Shown in pieces: positions 25,960 through 38,225 of a stretch of DNA of 64,000 nucleotides. The notes under the pieces were generated by a model. That model ran no database searches and was not told the origin of the DNA. It saw only the letters and a program-made list of their open reading frames with translations. The translations under genes were made by a program, and so were the position numbers. Origin of the DNA: Cinnamomum chago. Lineage: Eukaryota; Streptophyta; Magnoliopsida; Laurales; Lauraceae. Every line of letters begins with the position of its first letter. Positions within the stretch are counted from its first letter, which is position 1. The DNA is taken from NCBI GenBank assembly GCA_038049695.1, contig CP142452.1, positions 31,112,501 through 31,176,500 of the forward strand, given 5' to 3'.

Positions 25960-28627
25960 GACCCGTCTGCTGATTTTGTTTGACCGTAGGCTCGTTTTCT
26001 AGGTTTTAAGCTAACGTTCTAACTTAAATCTACGTTCTAACTGTACGGGCAATCCGGGACTCGTAATCTCGTTCCGTCAGTTCCTGCAAGTCATGAATGA
26101 CTAGAGGCCCGTCTCGTCAAGTTTCAGGGGCAACGGAGCCCGTTTGCTCATTTTGGGCACATGGAGGCTTCTTTTCTAGGTTTTAAGTTAACGATCTAAC
26201 TTAAACCTACGTTTCATATGTACGGAAAATCCAGGATTCGGAACCTCATTCCGTCAGTTTTTGCATGTCATGAATGACTAGGTGTCCGTGCCCGTAAAGT
26301 TTCACGGGCAACGGAGCCAGTTAGCTCATTTTGGGCGCTTGTAGGCTTATTTTCTAGGTTTAAGCTAACGTTCTAACTTTTAAACCTACGTTTCAATTGT
26401 ACGGACCATCCGGAATTTACAATCTCGATCCGTCATTTCCTACAAGTCATGAATGACTACGGACCCGTGCCCGTCAAATTTCACAGGCAGCGGACCCCGT
26501 TTGCTCATTAAGGGGCCCCCGGAAGCTCGTTTTCTAGATTTAAAGCTTACGTTCTAACTTAAACCTATGTTCCAACCGTACGGGCAATCCGGTAATCGAA
26601 TTCTCGTTCTGTCAGTTCCTGCAAGTCGTGAATGACTAGGAGCCCGTGCCCGTCAAGTCTCCTAAGAAACGGAGCCCGTTTGCTTATTTTGGGCGCCCGG
26701 ACTTTCGTTTTCTATGTTTTAAGCTAACGTTCTAACTTAAACTTACGTTTCGACTGTACGTGCAATCCGGGATTCGAAATCTCGTTCCTTTAATTCCTGT
26801 AAGTCATGAATGACTAGGGGCCCGTGCCTGGCAAGTTTCTAGGGAAATGGAACCCGTTTTCTCATTTTGGGCGCTCGGAGGCTCGTTTTCTAGGTTTTAA
26901 GCTAACGTTCTAACCTAAACATAGCTTCCAGCTGTGCGGGCAATCCGGGATTCGGAATCTCGTTCCGTCAGTTCCTGTGAGCCATGAAAGACTATGGTCC
27001 CATTCCCGTCAAGTTTCGAGGGCAACGGAGCCCGTTTTCTCATTTTGGGCGCTCGGAGACTCATTTTTTAGGTTTTAAGATAATGTTCTAACCTAAAACT
27101 ACGTTTCAACTGTACGGGCAATCCGGGATTTAGAATCTCGTTCTGTCAGTTCTTACAAGTCCTGAATGAGTAGGGGCCCGTGGCCGTCAAGTTTCACGGG
27201 CAACGGACCCTGTCTGCTGATTTTGTGCGCCCGGAGGCTCGTTTTCTAGGTTTTAAGCTAATGTTCTAACTTAAATCTACGTTCTAACTGTACGGCAATC
27301 CGGGACTCGTAATCTCGTTCCGTCAGTTCCTACAAGTCATGAATGACTAGAGGCCCGTCTCGTCAAGTTTCAGGGGCAACGGAGCCCGTTTGCTCATTTT
27401 GGGCATATGGAGGCTTGTTTTCTAGGTTTTCAGTTAACGATCTAACTTAAACCTACGTTTCACATGTACGGAAAATCCGGGATTCAGAACCTCATTCCGT
27501 CAGTTCTTGCAAGTCATGAATGACTAGGTGTCCGTGCCCGTAAAGTTTCACGGGCAACGGAGCCAGTTAGCTCATTTTGGGCGCTTGGGGGCTTAGTTTC
27601 TAGATTTAAGCTAGCGTTCTAACTTAGACCTACGTTTCAACTGTAAGGACCATCCGGAATTCAGAATCTCGATCCGTCAGTTCCAACAAGTCATGAATGA
27701 CTACGGACCCGTGCCCGTCAAGTTTCACGGGCAACGGAACCCGTTTGCTCATTAAGGGGTCTCGGAGGCTCGTTTTCTAGATTTAAAGCAAACGTTCTAA
27801 CTTAAACCTACGTTTCAACCGTACGGGCAATCCGGTAATCGAATTCTCGTTCTGTCAGTTTCTACAAGTCGTGAATGACTAGGAGCCCGTGCCCGTCAAG
27901 TTTCCCAGGCAACGGATCCCGTTTGCTAATTTTGGGCGCCCGGACTTTCGTTTTCTATGTTTTAAGCTAACATTCTAACTTAAACTTACGTTTCGACTGT
28001 ACGTGCAATCCGGGATTCGGAATCTCGTTCCGTCAATTCCTGTAAGTCATGAATGACTAGGGGCCCGTGCCCGGCACGTTTCTAGGGCAATGAAGCCCGG
28101 TTTCTCATTTTGGGCGCTCGGAGGCTCGTTTTCTAGGTTTTAAGCTAACGTTCTAACCTAAACCTAGCTTCCAACTGTGCGGGCAATCCGGGATTCGGAA
28201 TCCCGTTCCGTCAGTTCCAGTAAGCCATGAATGACAAGGGTCCTGTGCCCGTCAGGTTTCACGGTCAACAGATCCCGTTAGGTCATTTTGTGCCCCCGGA
28301 GGATCGTTTTCTAGGTTTTAAGCTAACGTTTTAACTTCAACCAACGAGTCAACTGTACGGGCAATCCGGGATTCGGAATCTCGTTCCGTCAATTCTTGTA
28401 AGTCATGAATGACTAGGGGCCCGTGCCCGGCAAGTTTCTAGGGTAAAGAAGCCCGTTTTCTCATTTTGGGCGCTCGGAGGCTCGTTTTCTAGGTTTTAAA
28501 GCTAATGTTCTTACCTAAACCTACGTTTCAACTGTACGGGCAATCCGGGATTTAGAATCTCCTTCTGTCAGTTCTTACAAGTCCTGAATGAGTAGGGGCC
28601 CGTGGCCGTCAAGTTTCACGGGCAACG
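25960..28627. repeat. 15-mer HOR, first segment of 46-mer super-unit 1
   Basis: 2,668 bp starting at a GACCCGTCTG anchor, B half at 27206. The second monomer has GGCTTCTTTTC and AATCCAGGATTCGG, variants that mark this 15-mer subtype at 34.1, 42.3, 46.4 and 58.0 kb. Confidence 0.91.
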
Positions 28628-30051
28628 GACCCCGTATGCTGATTTTGTGCGCCCGCAGACTCGTTTTCTAGGTTTTAAGCTAACGTTCTAACTTAAATCT
28701 ACGTTCTAACTGTACGGCAATCCGGGACTCGTAATCTCGTTCCGTCAGTTCCTGCAAGTCATGAATGACTAGAGGCCCGTCTCGTCAAGTTTCAGGGGCA
28801 ACGGAGCCCGTTTGCTCATTTTGGGCACATAGAGGCTTGTTTTCTAGGTTTTAAGTTAAAGATCTAACTTAAACCTACGTTTCATATGTACGGAAAATCC
28901 GGGATTCGGAACCTCATTCCGTCAGTTTTTGCATGTCATGAATGACTAGGTGTCCGTGCCCGAAAAGTTTCACGGGCAACGGAGCCAGTTAGCTCATTTT
29001 GGGCGCTTGTAGGCTTATTTTCTAGGTTTAAGCTAACGTTCTAACTTTTAAACCTACGTTTCAATTGTACGGACCATCCGGAATTTACAATCTCGATCCG
29101 TCATTTCCTACAAGTCATGAATGACTACGGACCCGTGCCCGTCAAATTTCACAGGCAGCGGACCCCGTTTGCTCATTAAGGGGCCCCGGAAGCTCATTTT
29201 CTAGATTTAAAGCTTATGTTCTAACTTAAACCTATGTTTCAACCGTACGAGCAATCCGGTAATCGAATTCTCGTTCTGTCAGTTCCTGCAAGTCGTGAAT
29301 GACTAGGAGCCCGTGCCCGTCAAGTCTCCCAAGCAACCTAGCCCGTTTGCTTATTTTGGGCGCCCGGACGTTCGTTTTCTATGTTTTAAGCTAACATTCT
29401 AACTTAAACTTACGTTTCGACTGTACGTGCAATCCGGGATTCGGAATCTCGTTCCGTCAATTCCTGTAAGTCATGAATGACTAGGGGCCCGTGCCCGGCT
29501 CGTTTCTAGGGCAATGAAGCCCGGTTTCTCATTTTGGGCGCTCGGAGGCTCGTTTTCTAGGTTTTAAGCTAACGTTCTAACCTAAACCTAGCTTCCAGCT
29601 GTGCGGGCAATCCGGGATTCGGAATCCCGTTCCGTCAGTTCCAGTAAGCCATGAATGACAAGGGTCCTGTGCCCGTCAGGTTTCACGGTCAACAGATCCC
29701 GTTAGGTCATTTTGTGCCCCCGGAGGATCGTTTTCTAGGTTTTAAGCTAACGTTTTAACTTCAACCAACGAGTCAACTGTACGGGCAATCCGGGATTCGG
29801 AATCTCGTTCCGTCAATTCTTGTAAGTCATGAATGACTAGGGGCCCGTGCCCGGCAAGTTTTTAGGGCAAAGAAGCCCGTTTTCTCATTTTGGGCGCTCG
29901 GAGGCTCGTTTTCTAGGTTTTAAAGCTAATGTTCTTACCTAAACCTACGTTTCAACTGTACGGGCAATCCGGGATTTAGAATCTCCTTCTGTCAGTTCTT
30001 ACAAGTCCTGAATGAGTAGGGGCCCGTGGCCGTCAAGTTTCACGGGCAACG
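28628..30051. repeat. 8-mer hybrid HOR, copy 3 (in super-unit 1)
   Basis: 1,424 bp, again A1-A4 fused to B5-B8, with the CAAGCAACCTAGCCC marker. It lies between a 15-mer and a 23-mer exactly as in the next super-unit. Confidence 0.9.
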
Positions 30052-33000
30052 GACCCCGTATGCTGATTTTGTGCGCCCGCAGACTCGTTTTCTAGGTTTT
30101 AAGCTAACGTTCTAACTTAAATCTACGTTCTAACTGTACGGCAATCCGGGACTCGTAATCTCGTTCCGTCAGTTCCTGCAAGTCATGAATGACTAGAGGC
30201 CCGTCTCGTCAAGTTTCAGGGGCAACGGAGCCCGTTTGCTCATTTTGGGCACATAGAGGCTTGTTTTCTAGGTTTTAAGTTAAAGATCTAACTTAAACCT
30301 ACGTTTCATATGTACGGAAAATCCGGGATTCGGAACCTCATTCCGTCAGTTTTTGCATGTCATGAATGACTAGGTGTCCGTGCCCGTAAAGTTTCACGGG
30401 CAACGGAGCCAGTTAGCTCATTTTGGGCGCTTGTAGGCTTATTTTCTAGGTTTAAGCTAACGTTCTAACTTTTAAACCTACGTTTCAATTGTACGGACCA
30501 TCCGGAATTTACAATCTCGATCCGTCATTTCCTACAAGTCATGAATGACTACGGACCCGTGCCCGTCAAATTTCACAGGCAGCGGACCCCGTTTGCTCAT
30601 TAAGGGGCCCCCGGAAGCTCGTTTTCTAGATTTAAAGCTTACGTTCTAACTTAAACCTATGTTCCAACCGTACGGGCAATCCGGTAATCGAATTCTCGTT
30701 CTGTCAGTTCCTGCAAGTCGTGAATGACTAGGAGCCCGTGCCCGTCAAGTCTCCTAAGAAACGGAGCCCGTTTGCTTATTTTGGGCGCCCGGACTTTCGT
30801 TTTCTATGTTTTAAGCTAACGTTCTAACTTAAACTTACGTTTCGACTGTACGTGCAATCCGGGATTCGAAATCTCGTTCCTTCAATTCCTGTAAGTCATG
30901 AATGACTAGGGGCCCGTGCCTGGCAAGTTTCTAGGGAAATGGAACCCGTTTTCTCATTTTGGGCGCTCGGAGGCTCGTTTTCTAGGTTTTAAGCTAACGT
31001 TCTAACCTAAACATAGCTTCCAGCTGTGCGGGCAATCCGGGATTCGGAATCTCGTTCCGTCAGTTCCTGTGAGCCATGAAAGACTATGGTCCCTTTCCCG
31101 TCAAGTTTCGAGGGCAACGGAGCCCGTTTTCTCATTTTGGGCGCCCGGAGGCTCATTTTTTAGGTTTTAAGATAATGTTCTAACCTAAAACTACGTTTCA
31201 ACTGTACGGGCAATCCGGGATTTAGAATCTCGTTCTGTCAGTTCTTACAAGTCCTGAATGAGTAGGGGCCCGTGGCCGTCAAGTTTCACGGGCAACGGAC
31301 CCTGTCTGCTGATTTTGTGCGCCCGGAGGCTCGTTTTCTAGGTTTTAAGCTAACGTTCTAACTTAAATCTACGTTCTAACTGTACGGCAATCCGGGACTC
31401 GTAATCTCGTTCCGTCAGTTCCTGCAAGTCATGAATGACTAGAGGCCCGTCTCGTCAAGTTTCAGGGGCAACGGAGCCCGTTTGCTCATTTTGGGCATAT
31501 TGAGGCTTGTTTTCTAGGTTTTCAGTTAACGATCTAACTTAAACCTACGTTTCATATGTACGGAAAATCCGGGATTCGGAACCTCATTCCGTCAGTTCTT
31601 GCAAGTCATGAATTGTCCGTGCCCGTAAAGTTTCACGGGCAACGGAGCCAGTTAGCTCATTTTGGGCGCTTGGGGGCTTATTTTCTAGATTTAAGCTAGC
31701 GTTCTAACTTAGACCTACGTTTCAACTGTACGGACCATCCGGAATTCAGAATCTCGATCCGTCAGTTCCAACAAGTCATGAATGACTACGGACCCGTGCC
31801 CGTCAAGTTTCACGGGCAACGGACCCCGTTTGCTCATTAAGGGGTCTCGGAGGCTCGTTTTCTAGATTTAAAGCAAACGTTCTAACTTAAACCTACGTTT
31901 CAACCGTACGGGCAATCCGGTAATCGAATTCTCGTTCTCTCAGTTCCTACAAGTCGTGAATGACTAGGAGCCCGTGCCCGTCAAGTTTCCCAGGCAACGG
32001 AGCCCGTTTGCTTATTTTGGGCTCCCGGACTTTCGTTTTTCTATGTTTTAAGCTAACGTTCTAACTTAAACTTACGTTTCGACTGTACGTGCAATCCGGG
32101 ATTTGGAATCTCGTTCCGTCAATTCCTGTAAGTCATGTAGGACTAGGGGCCAGTGCCCGTCAAGTTTCGAGCGCAACGGAGCCCGTTTTCCCATTTTGGG
32201 CGCTCGGAGTCTCGTTTTCTAGGTTTTAAGATAATGTTCTAACCTAAAACTACGTTTCAACTGTACGGGCAATCCGGGATTTAGAATCTCGTTCTGTCAG
32301 TTCTTACAAGTCCTGAATGAGTAGGGGCCCGTGGCCGTCAAGTTTCACGGGCAACGGACCCTATCTGCTGATTTTGTGCCCCCGGAGGCTCGTTTTCTAG
32401 GTTTTAAGCTAACGTTCTAACTTAAATCTACGTTCTAACTGTACGGCAATCCGGGACTCGTAATCTCGTTCCGTCAGTTCCTACAAGTCATGAATGACTA
32501 GAGGCCCGTTTCGTCAAGTTTCAGGGGCAACGGAGCCCGTTTGCTCATTTTGGGCACATGGAGGCTTGTTTTCTAGGTTTTGAGTTACCGATCTAACTTA
32601 AACCTACGTTTCATATGTACGGAAAATCCTGGATTCGGAACCTCGTTCCGTCAGTTCTTGCAAGTCATGAATGACTAGGTGTCCGTGCCCGTAAAGTTTC
32701 ACGGGCAACGGAGCCAGTTAGCTCATTTTGGGCGCTTGGAGGCTTACTTTCTAGATTTAAGCTAACGTTCTAACTTAGACCTACGTTTCAACTGTACGGA
32801 CCATCCGGAATTCAGAATCTCGATCCGTCAGTTCCAGCAAGTAATGAATGACTACGGACCCGTGCCCGTCAAATTTCACGGGCAACGGACCCCGTTTGCT
32901 CATTAAGGGGCCCCGGAGGCTCGTTTTCTAAATTTAAAGCAAACGTTCTAACTTAAACCTACGTTTCAACCGTACGGGCAATCCGGCAATCGAATTCTCG

Positions 33001-34133
33001 TTCTGTCAGTTCGTACAAGTCGTGAATGACTAGGAGCCCGTGCCCGTCAAGTCTCCCAGGCAACGGAGCCCGTTTGCTTATTTTGGGCGCCCGGACTTTC
33101 GTTTTCTATGTTTTAAGCTAACATTCTAACTTAAACTTACGTTTCGACTGTACGTGCAATCCGGGATTCGGAATCTCGTTTCGTCAATTCCTGTAAGTCA
33201 TGAATGACTAGGGGCCCGTGCCCGGCACGTTTCTAGGGCAATGAAGCCCGGTTTCTCATTTTGGGCGCTCGGAGGCTCGTTTTCTAGGTTTTAAGCTAAC
33301 GTTCTAACCTAAACCTAGCTTCCAACTGTGCGGGCAATCCGGGATTCGGAATCCCGTTCCGTCAGTTCCAGTAAGCCATGAATGACAAGGGTCCTGTGCC
33401 CGTCAGGTTTCACGGTCAACAGATCCCGTTAGGTCATTTTGTGCCCTCGGAGGATCCTTTTCTAGGTTTTAAGCTAACGTTTTAACTTCAACCAATGAGT
33501 CAACTGTACGTGCAATCCGGGATTCGGAATCTCGTTCCGTCAATTCCTGTAAGTCATGAATGACTAGGGGCCCGTGCCCGGCACGTTTCTAGGGCAATGA
33601 AGCCCGGTTTCTCATTTTGGGCGCTCGGAGGCTCGTTTTCTAGGTTTTAAGCTAACGTTCTAACCTAAACCTAGCTTCCAACTGTGCGGGCAATCCGGGA
33701 TTCGGAATCCCGTTCCGTCAGTTCCAGTAAGCCATGAATGACAAGGGTCCTGTGCCCGTCAGGTTTCACGGTCAACAGATCCCGTTAGGTCATTTTGTGC
33801 CCCCGGAGGATCGTTTTCTAGGTTTTAAGCTAACGTTTTAACTTCAACCAACGAGTCAACTGTACGGGCAATCCGGGATTCGGAATCTCGTTCCGTCAAT
33901 TCTTGTAAGTCATGAATGACTAGGGGCCCGTGCCCGGCAAGTTTCTAGGGCAAAGAAGCCCGTTTTCTCATTTTGGGCGCTCGGAGGCTCGTTTTCTAGG
34001 TTTTAAAGCTAATGTTCTTACCTAAACCTACGTTTCAACTGTACGGCAATCCGGGATTTAGAATCTCCTTCTGTCAGTTCTTACTAGTCCTGAATGAGTA
34101 GGGGCCCGTGGCCGTCAAGTTTCACGGGCAACG
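30052..34133. repeat. 23-mer HOR, copy 2 (in super-unit 1)
   Basis: 4,082 bp with internal anchors at 31298 and 32357, the 7-bp deletion near 31612 and the dimer-duplication marker at 33441. It matches the unit at 21879 segment by segment. Confidence 0.9.
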
Positions 34134-36801
34134 GACCCGTCTGCTGATTTTGTTTGACCGTAGGCTCGTTTTCTAGGTTTTAAGCTAACGTTCTAACTTA
34201 AATCTACGTTCTAACTGTACGGGCAATCCGGGACTCGTAATCTCGTTCCGTCAGTTCCTGCAAGTCATGAATGACTAGAGGCCCGTCTCGTCAAGTTTCA
34301 GGGGCAACGGAGCCCGTTTGCTCATTTTGGGCACATGGAGGCTTCTTTTCTAGGTTTTAAGTTAACGATCTAACTTAAACCTACGTTTCATATGTACGGA
34401 AAATCCAGGATTCGGAACCTCATTCCGTCAGTTTTTGCATGTCATGAATGACTAGGTGTCCGTGCCCGTAAAGTTTCACGGGCAACGGAGCCAGTTAGCT
34501 CATTTTGGGCGCTTGTAGGCTTATTTTCTAGGTTTAAGCTAACGTTCTAACTTTTAAACCTACGTTTCAATTGTACGGACCATCCGGAATTTACAATCTC
34601 GATCCGTCATTTCCTACAAGTCATGAATGACTACGGACCCGTGCCCGTCAAATTTCACAGGCAGCGGACCCCGTTTGCTCATTAAGGGGCCCCCGGAAGC
34701 TCGTTTTCTAGATTTAAAGCTTACGTTCTAACTTAAACCTATGTTCCAACCGTACGGGCAATCCGGTAATCGAATTCTCGTTCTGTCAGTTCCTGCAAGT
34801 CGTGAATGACTAGGAGCCCGTGCCCGTCAAGTCTCCTAAGAAACGGAGCCCGTTTGCTTATTTTGGGCGCCCGGACTTTCGTTTTCTATGTTTTAAGCTA
34901 ACGTTCTAACTTAAACTTACGTTTCGACTGTACGTGCAATCCGGGATTCGAAATCTCGTTCCTTCAATTCCTGTAAGTCATGAATGACTAGGGGCCCGTG
35001 CCTGGCAAGTTTCTAGGGAAATGGAACCCGTTTTCTCATTTTGGGCGCTCGGAGGCTCGTTTTCTAGGTTTTAAGCTAACGTTCTAACCTAAACATAGCT
35101 TCCAGCTGTGCGGGCAATCCGGGATTCGGAATCTCGTTCCGTCAGTTCCTGTGAGCCATGAAAGACTATGGTCCCATTCCCGTCAAGTTTCGACGGCAAC
35201 GGAGCCCGTTTTCTCATTTTGGGCGCTCGGAGACTCATTTTTTAGGTTTTAAGATAATGTTCTAACCTAAAACTACGTTTCAACTGTACGGGCAATCCGG
35301 GATTTAGAATCTCGTTCTGTCAGTTCTTACAAGTCCTGAATGAGTAGGGGCCCGTGGCCGTCAAGTTTCACGGGCAACGGACCCTGTCTGCTGATTTTGT
35401 GCGCCCGGAGGCTCGTTTTCTAGGTTTTAAGCTAATGTTCTAACTTAAATCTACGTTCTAACTGTACGGCAATCCGGGACTCGTAATCTCGTTCCGTCAG
35501 TTCCTACAAGTCATGAATGACTAGAGGCCCGTCTCGTCAAGTTTCAGGGGCAACGGAGCCCGTTTGCTCATTTTGGGCATATGGAGGCTTGTTTTCTAGG
35601 TTTTCAGTTAACGATCTAACTTAAACCTACGTTTCACATGTACGGAAAATCCGGGATTCAGAACCTCATTCCGTCAGTTCTTGCAAGTCATGAATGACTA
35701 GGTGTCCGTGCCCGTAAAGTTTCACGGGCAACGGAGCCAGTTAGCTCATTTTGGGCGCTTGGGGGCTTAGTTTCTAGATTTAAGCTAGCGTTCTAACTTA
35801 GACCTACGTTTCAACTGTACGGACCATCCGGAATTCAGAATCTCGATCCGTCAGTTCCAACAAGTCATGAATGACTACGGACCCGTGCCCGTCAAGTTTC
35901 ACGGGCAACGGAACCCGTTTGCTCATTAAGGGGTCTCGGAGGCTCGTTTTCTAGATTTAAAGCAAACGTTCTAACTTAAACCTACGTTTCAACCGTACGG
36001 GCAATCCGGTAATCGAATTCTCGTTCTGTCAGTTTCTACAAGTCGTGAATGACTAGGAGCCCGTGCCCGTCAAGTTTCCCAGGCAACGGATCCCGTTTGC
36101 TAATTTTGGGCGCCCGGACTTTCGTTTTCTATGTTTTAAGCTAACATTCTAACTTAAACTTACGTTTCGACTGTACGTGCAATCCGGGATTCGGAATCTC
36201 GTTCCGTCAATTCCTGTAAGTCATGAATGACTAGGGGCCCGTGCCCGGCACGTTTCTAGGGCAATGAAGCCCGGTTTCTCATTTTGGGCGCTCGGAGGCT
36301 CGTTTTCTAGGTTTTAAGCTAACGTTCTAACCTAAACCTCGGTTCCAACTGTGCGGGCAATCCGGGATTCGGAATCCCGTTCCGTCAGTTCCAGTAAGCC
36401 ATGAATGACAAGGGTCCTGTGCCCGTCAGGTTTCACGGTCAACAGATCCCGTTAGGTCATTTTGTGCCCCCGGAGGATCGTTTTCTAGGTTTTAAGCTAA
36501 CGTTTTAACTTCAACCAACGAGTCAACTGTACGGGCAATCCGGGATTCGGAATCTCGTTCCGTCAATTCTTGTAAGTCATGAATGACTAGGGGCCCGTGC
36601 CCGGCAAGTTTCTAGGGTAAAGAAGCCCGTTTTCTCATTTTGGGCGCTCGGAGGCTCGTTTTCTAGGTTTTAAAGCTAATGTTCTTACCTAAACCTACGT
36701 TTCAACTGTACGGGCAATCCGGGATTTAGAATCTCCTTCTGTCAGTTCTTACAAGTCCTGAATGAGTAGGGGCCCGTGGCCGTCAAGTTTCACGGGCAAC
36801 G
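34134..36801. repeat. 15-mer HOR, first segment of 46-mer super-unit 2
   Basis: 2,668-bp repeat of the unit at 25960, B half at 35380. A private CCTCGGTTCC change near 36338 separates it from its partner. Confidence 0.91.
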
Positions 36802-38225
36802 GACCCCGTATGCTGATTTTGTGCGCCCGCAGACTCGTTTTCTAGGTTTTAAGCTAACGTTCTAACTTAAATCTACGTTCTAACTGTACGGCAATCCGGG
36901 ACTCGTAATCTCGTTCCGTCAGTTCCTGCAAGTCATGAATGACTAGAGGCCCGTCTCGTCAAGTTTCAGGGGCAACGGAGCCCGTTTGCTCATTTTGGGC
37001 ACATAGAGGCTTGTTTTCTAGGTTTTAAGTTAAAGATCTAACTTAAACCTACGTTTCATATGTACGGAAAATCCGGGATTCGGAACCTCATTCCGTCAGT
37101 TTTTGCATGTCATGAATGACTAGGTGTCCGTGCCCGTAAAGTTTCACGGGCAACGGAGCCAGTTAGCTCATTTTGGGCGCTTGTAGGCTTATTTTCTAGG
37201 TTTAAGCTAACGTTCTAACTTTTAAACCTACGTTTCAATTGTACGGACCATCCGGAATTTACAATCTCGATCCGTCATTTCCTACAAGTCATGAATGACT
37301 ACGGACCCGTGCCCGTCAAATTTCACAGGCAGCGGACCCCGTTTGCTCATTAAGGGGCCCCGGAAGCTCATTTTCTAGATTTAAAGCTTATGTTCTAACT
37401 TAAACCTATGTTTCAACCGTACGAGCAATCCGGTAATCGAATTCTCGTTCTGTCAGTTCCTGCAAGTCGTGAATGACTAGGAGCCCGTGCCCGTCAAGTC
37501 TCCCAAGCAACCTAGCCCGTTTGCTTATTTTGGGCGCCCGGACGTTCGTTTTCTATGTTTTAAGCTAACATTCTAACTTAAACTTACGTTTCGACTGTAC
37601 GTGCAATCCGGGATTCGGAATCTCGTTCCGTCAATTCCTGTAAGTCATGAATGACTAGGGGCCCGTGCCCGGCACGTTTCTAGGGCAATGAAGCCCGGTT
37701 TCTCATTTTGGGCGCTCGGAGGCTCGTTTTCTAGGTTTTAAGCTAACGTTCTAACCTAAACCTAGCTTCCAACTGTGCGGGCAATCCGGGATTCGGAATC
37801 CCGTTCCGTCAGTTCCAGTAAGCCATGAATGACAAGGGTCCTGTGCCCGTCAGGTTTCACGGTCAACAGATCCCGTTAGGTCATTTTGTGCCCCCGGAGG
37901 ATCGTTTTCTAGGTTTTAAGCTAACGTTTTAACTTCAACCAACGAGTCAACTGTACGGGCAATCCGGGATTCGGAATCTCGTTCCGTCAATTCTTGTAAG
38001 TCATGAATGACTAGGGGCCCGTGCCCGGCAAGTTTCTAGGGCAAAGAAGCCCGTTTTCTCATTTTGGGCGCTCGGAGGCTCGTTTTCTAGGTTTTAAAGC
38101 TAATGTTCTTACCTAAACCTACGTTTCAACTGTACGGGCAATCCGGGATTTAGAATCTCCTTCTGTCAGTTCTTACAAGTCCTGAATGAGTAGGGGCCCG
38201 TGGCCGTCAAGTTTCACGGGCAACG
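36802..38225. repeat. 8-mer hybrid HOR, copy 4 (in super-unit 2)
   Basis: 1,424 bp, with the same A1-A4/B5-B8 fusion and markers as the units at 13339, 20455 and 28628. Confidence 0.9.
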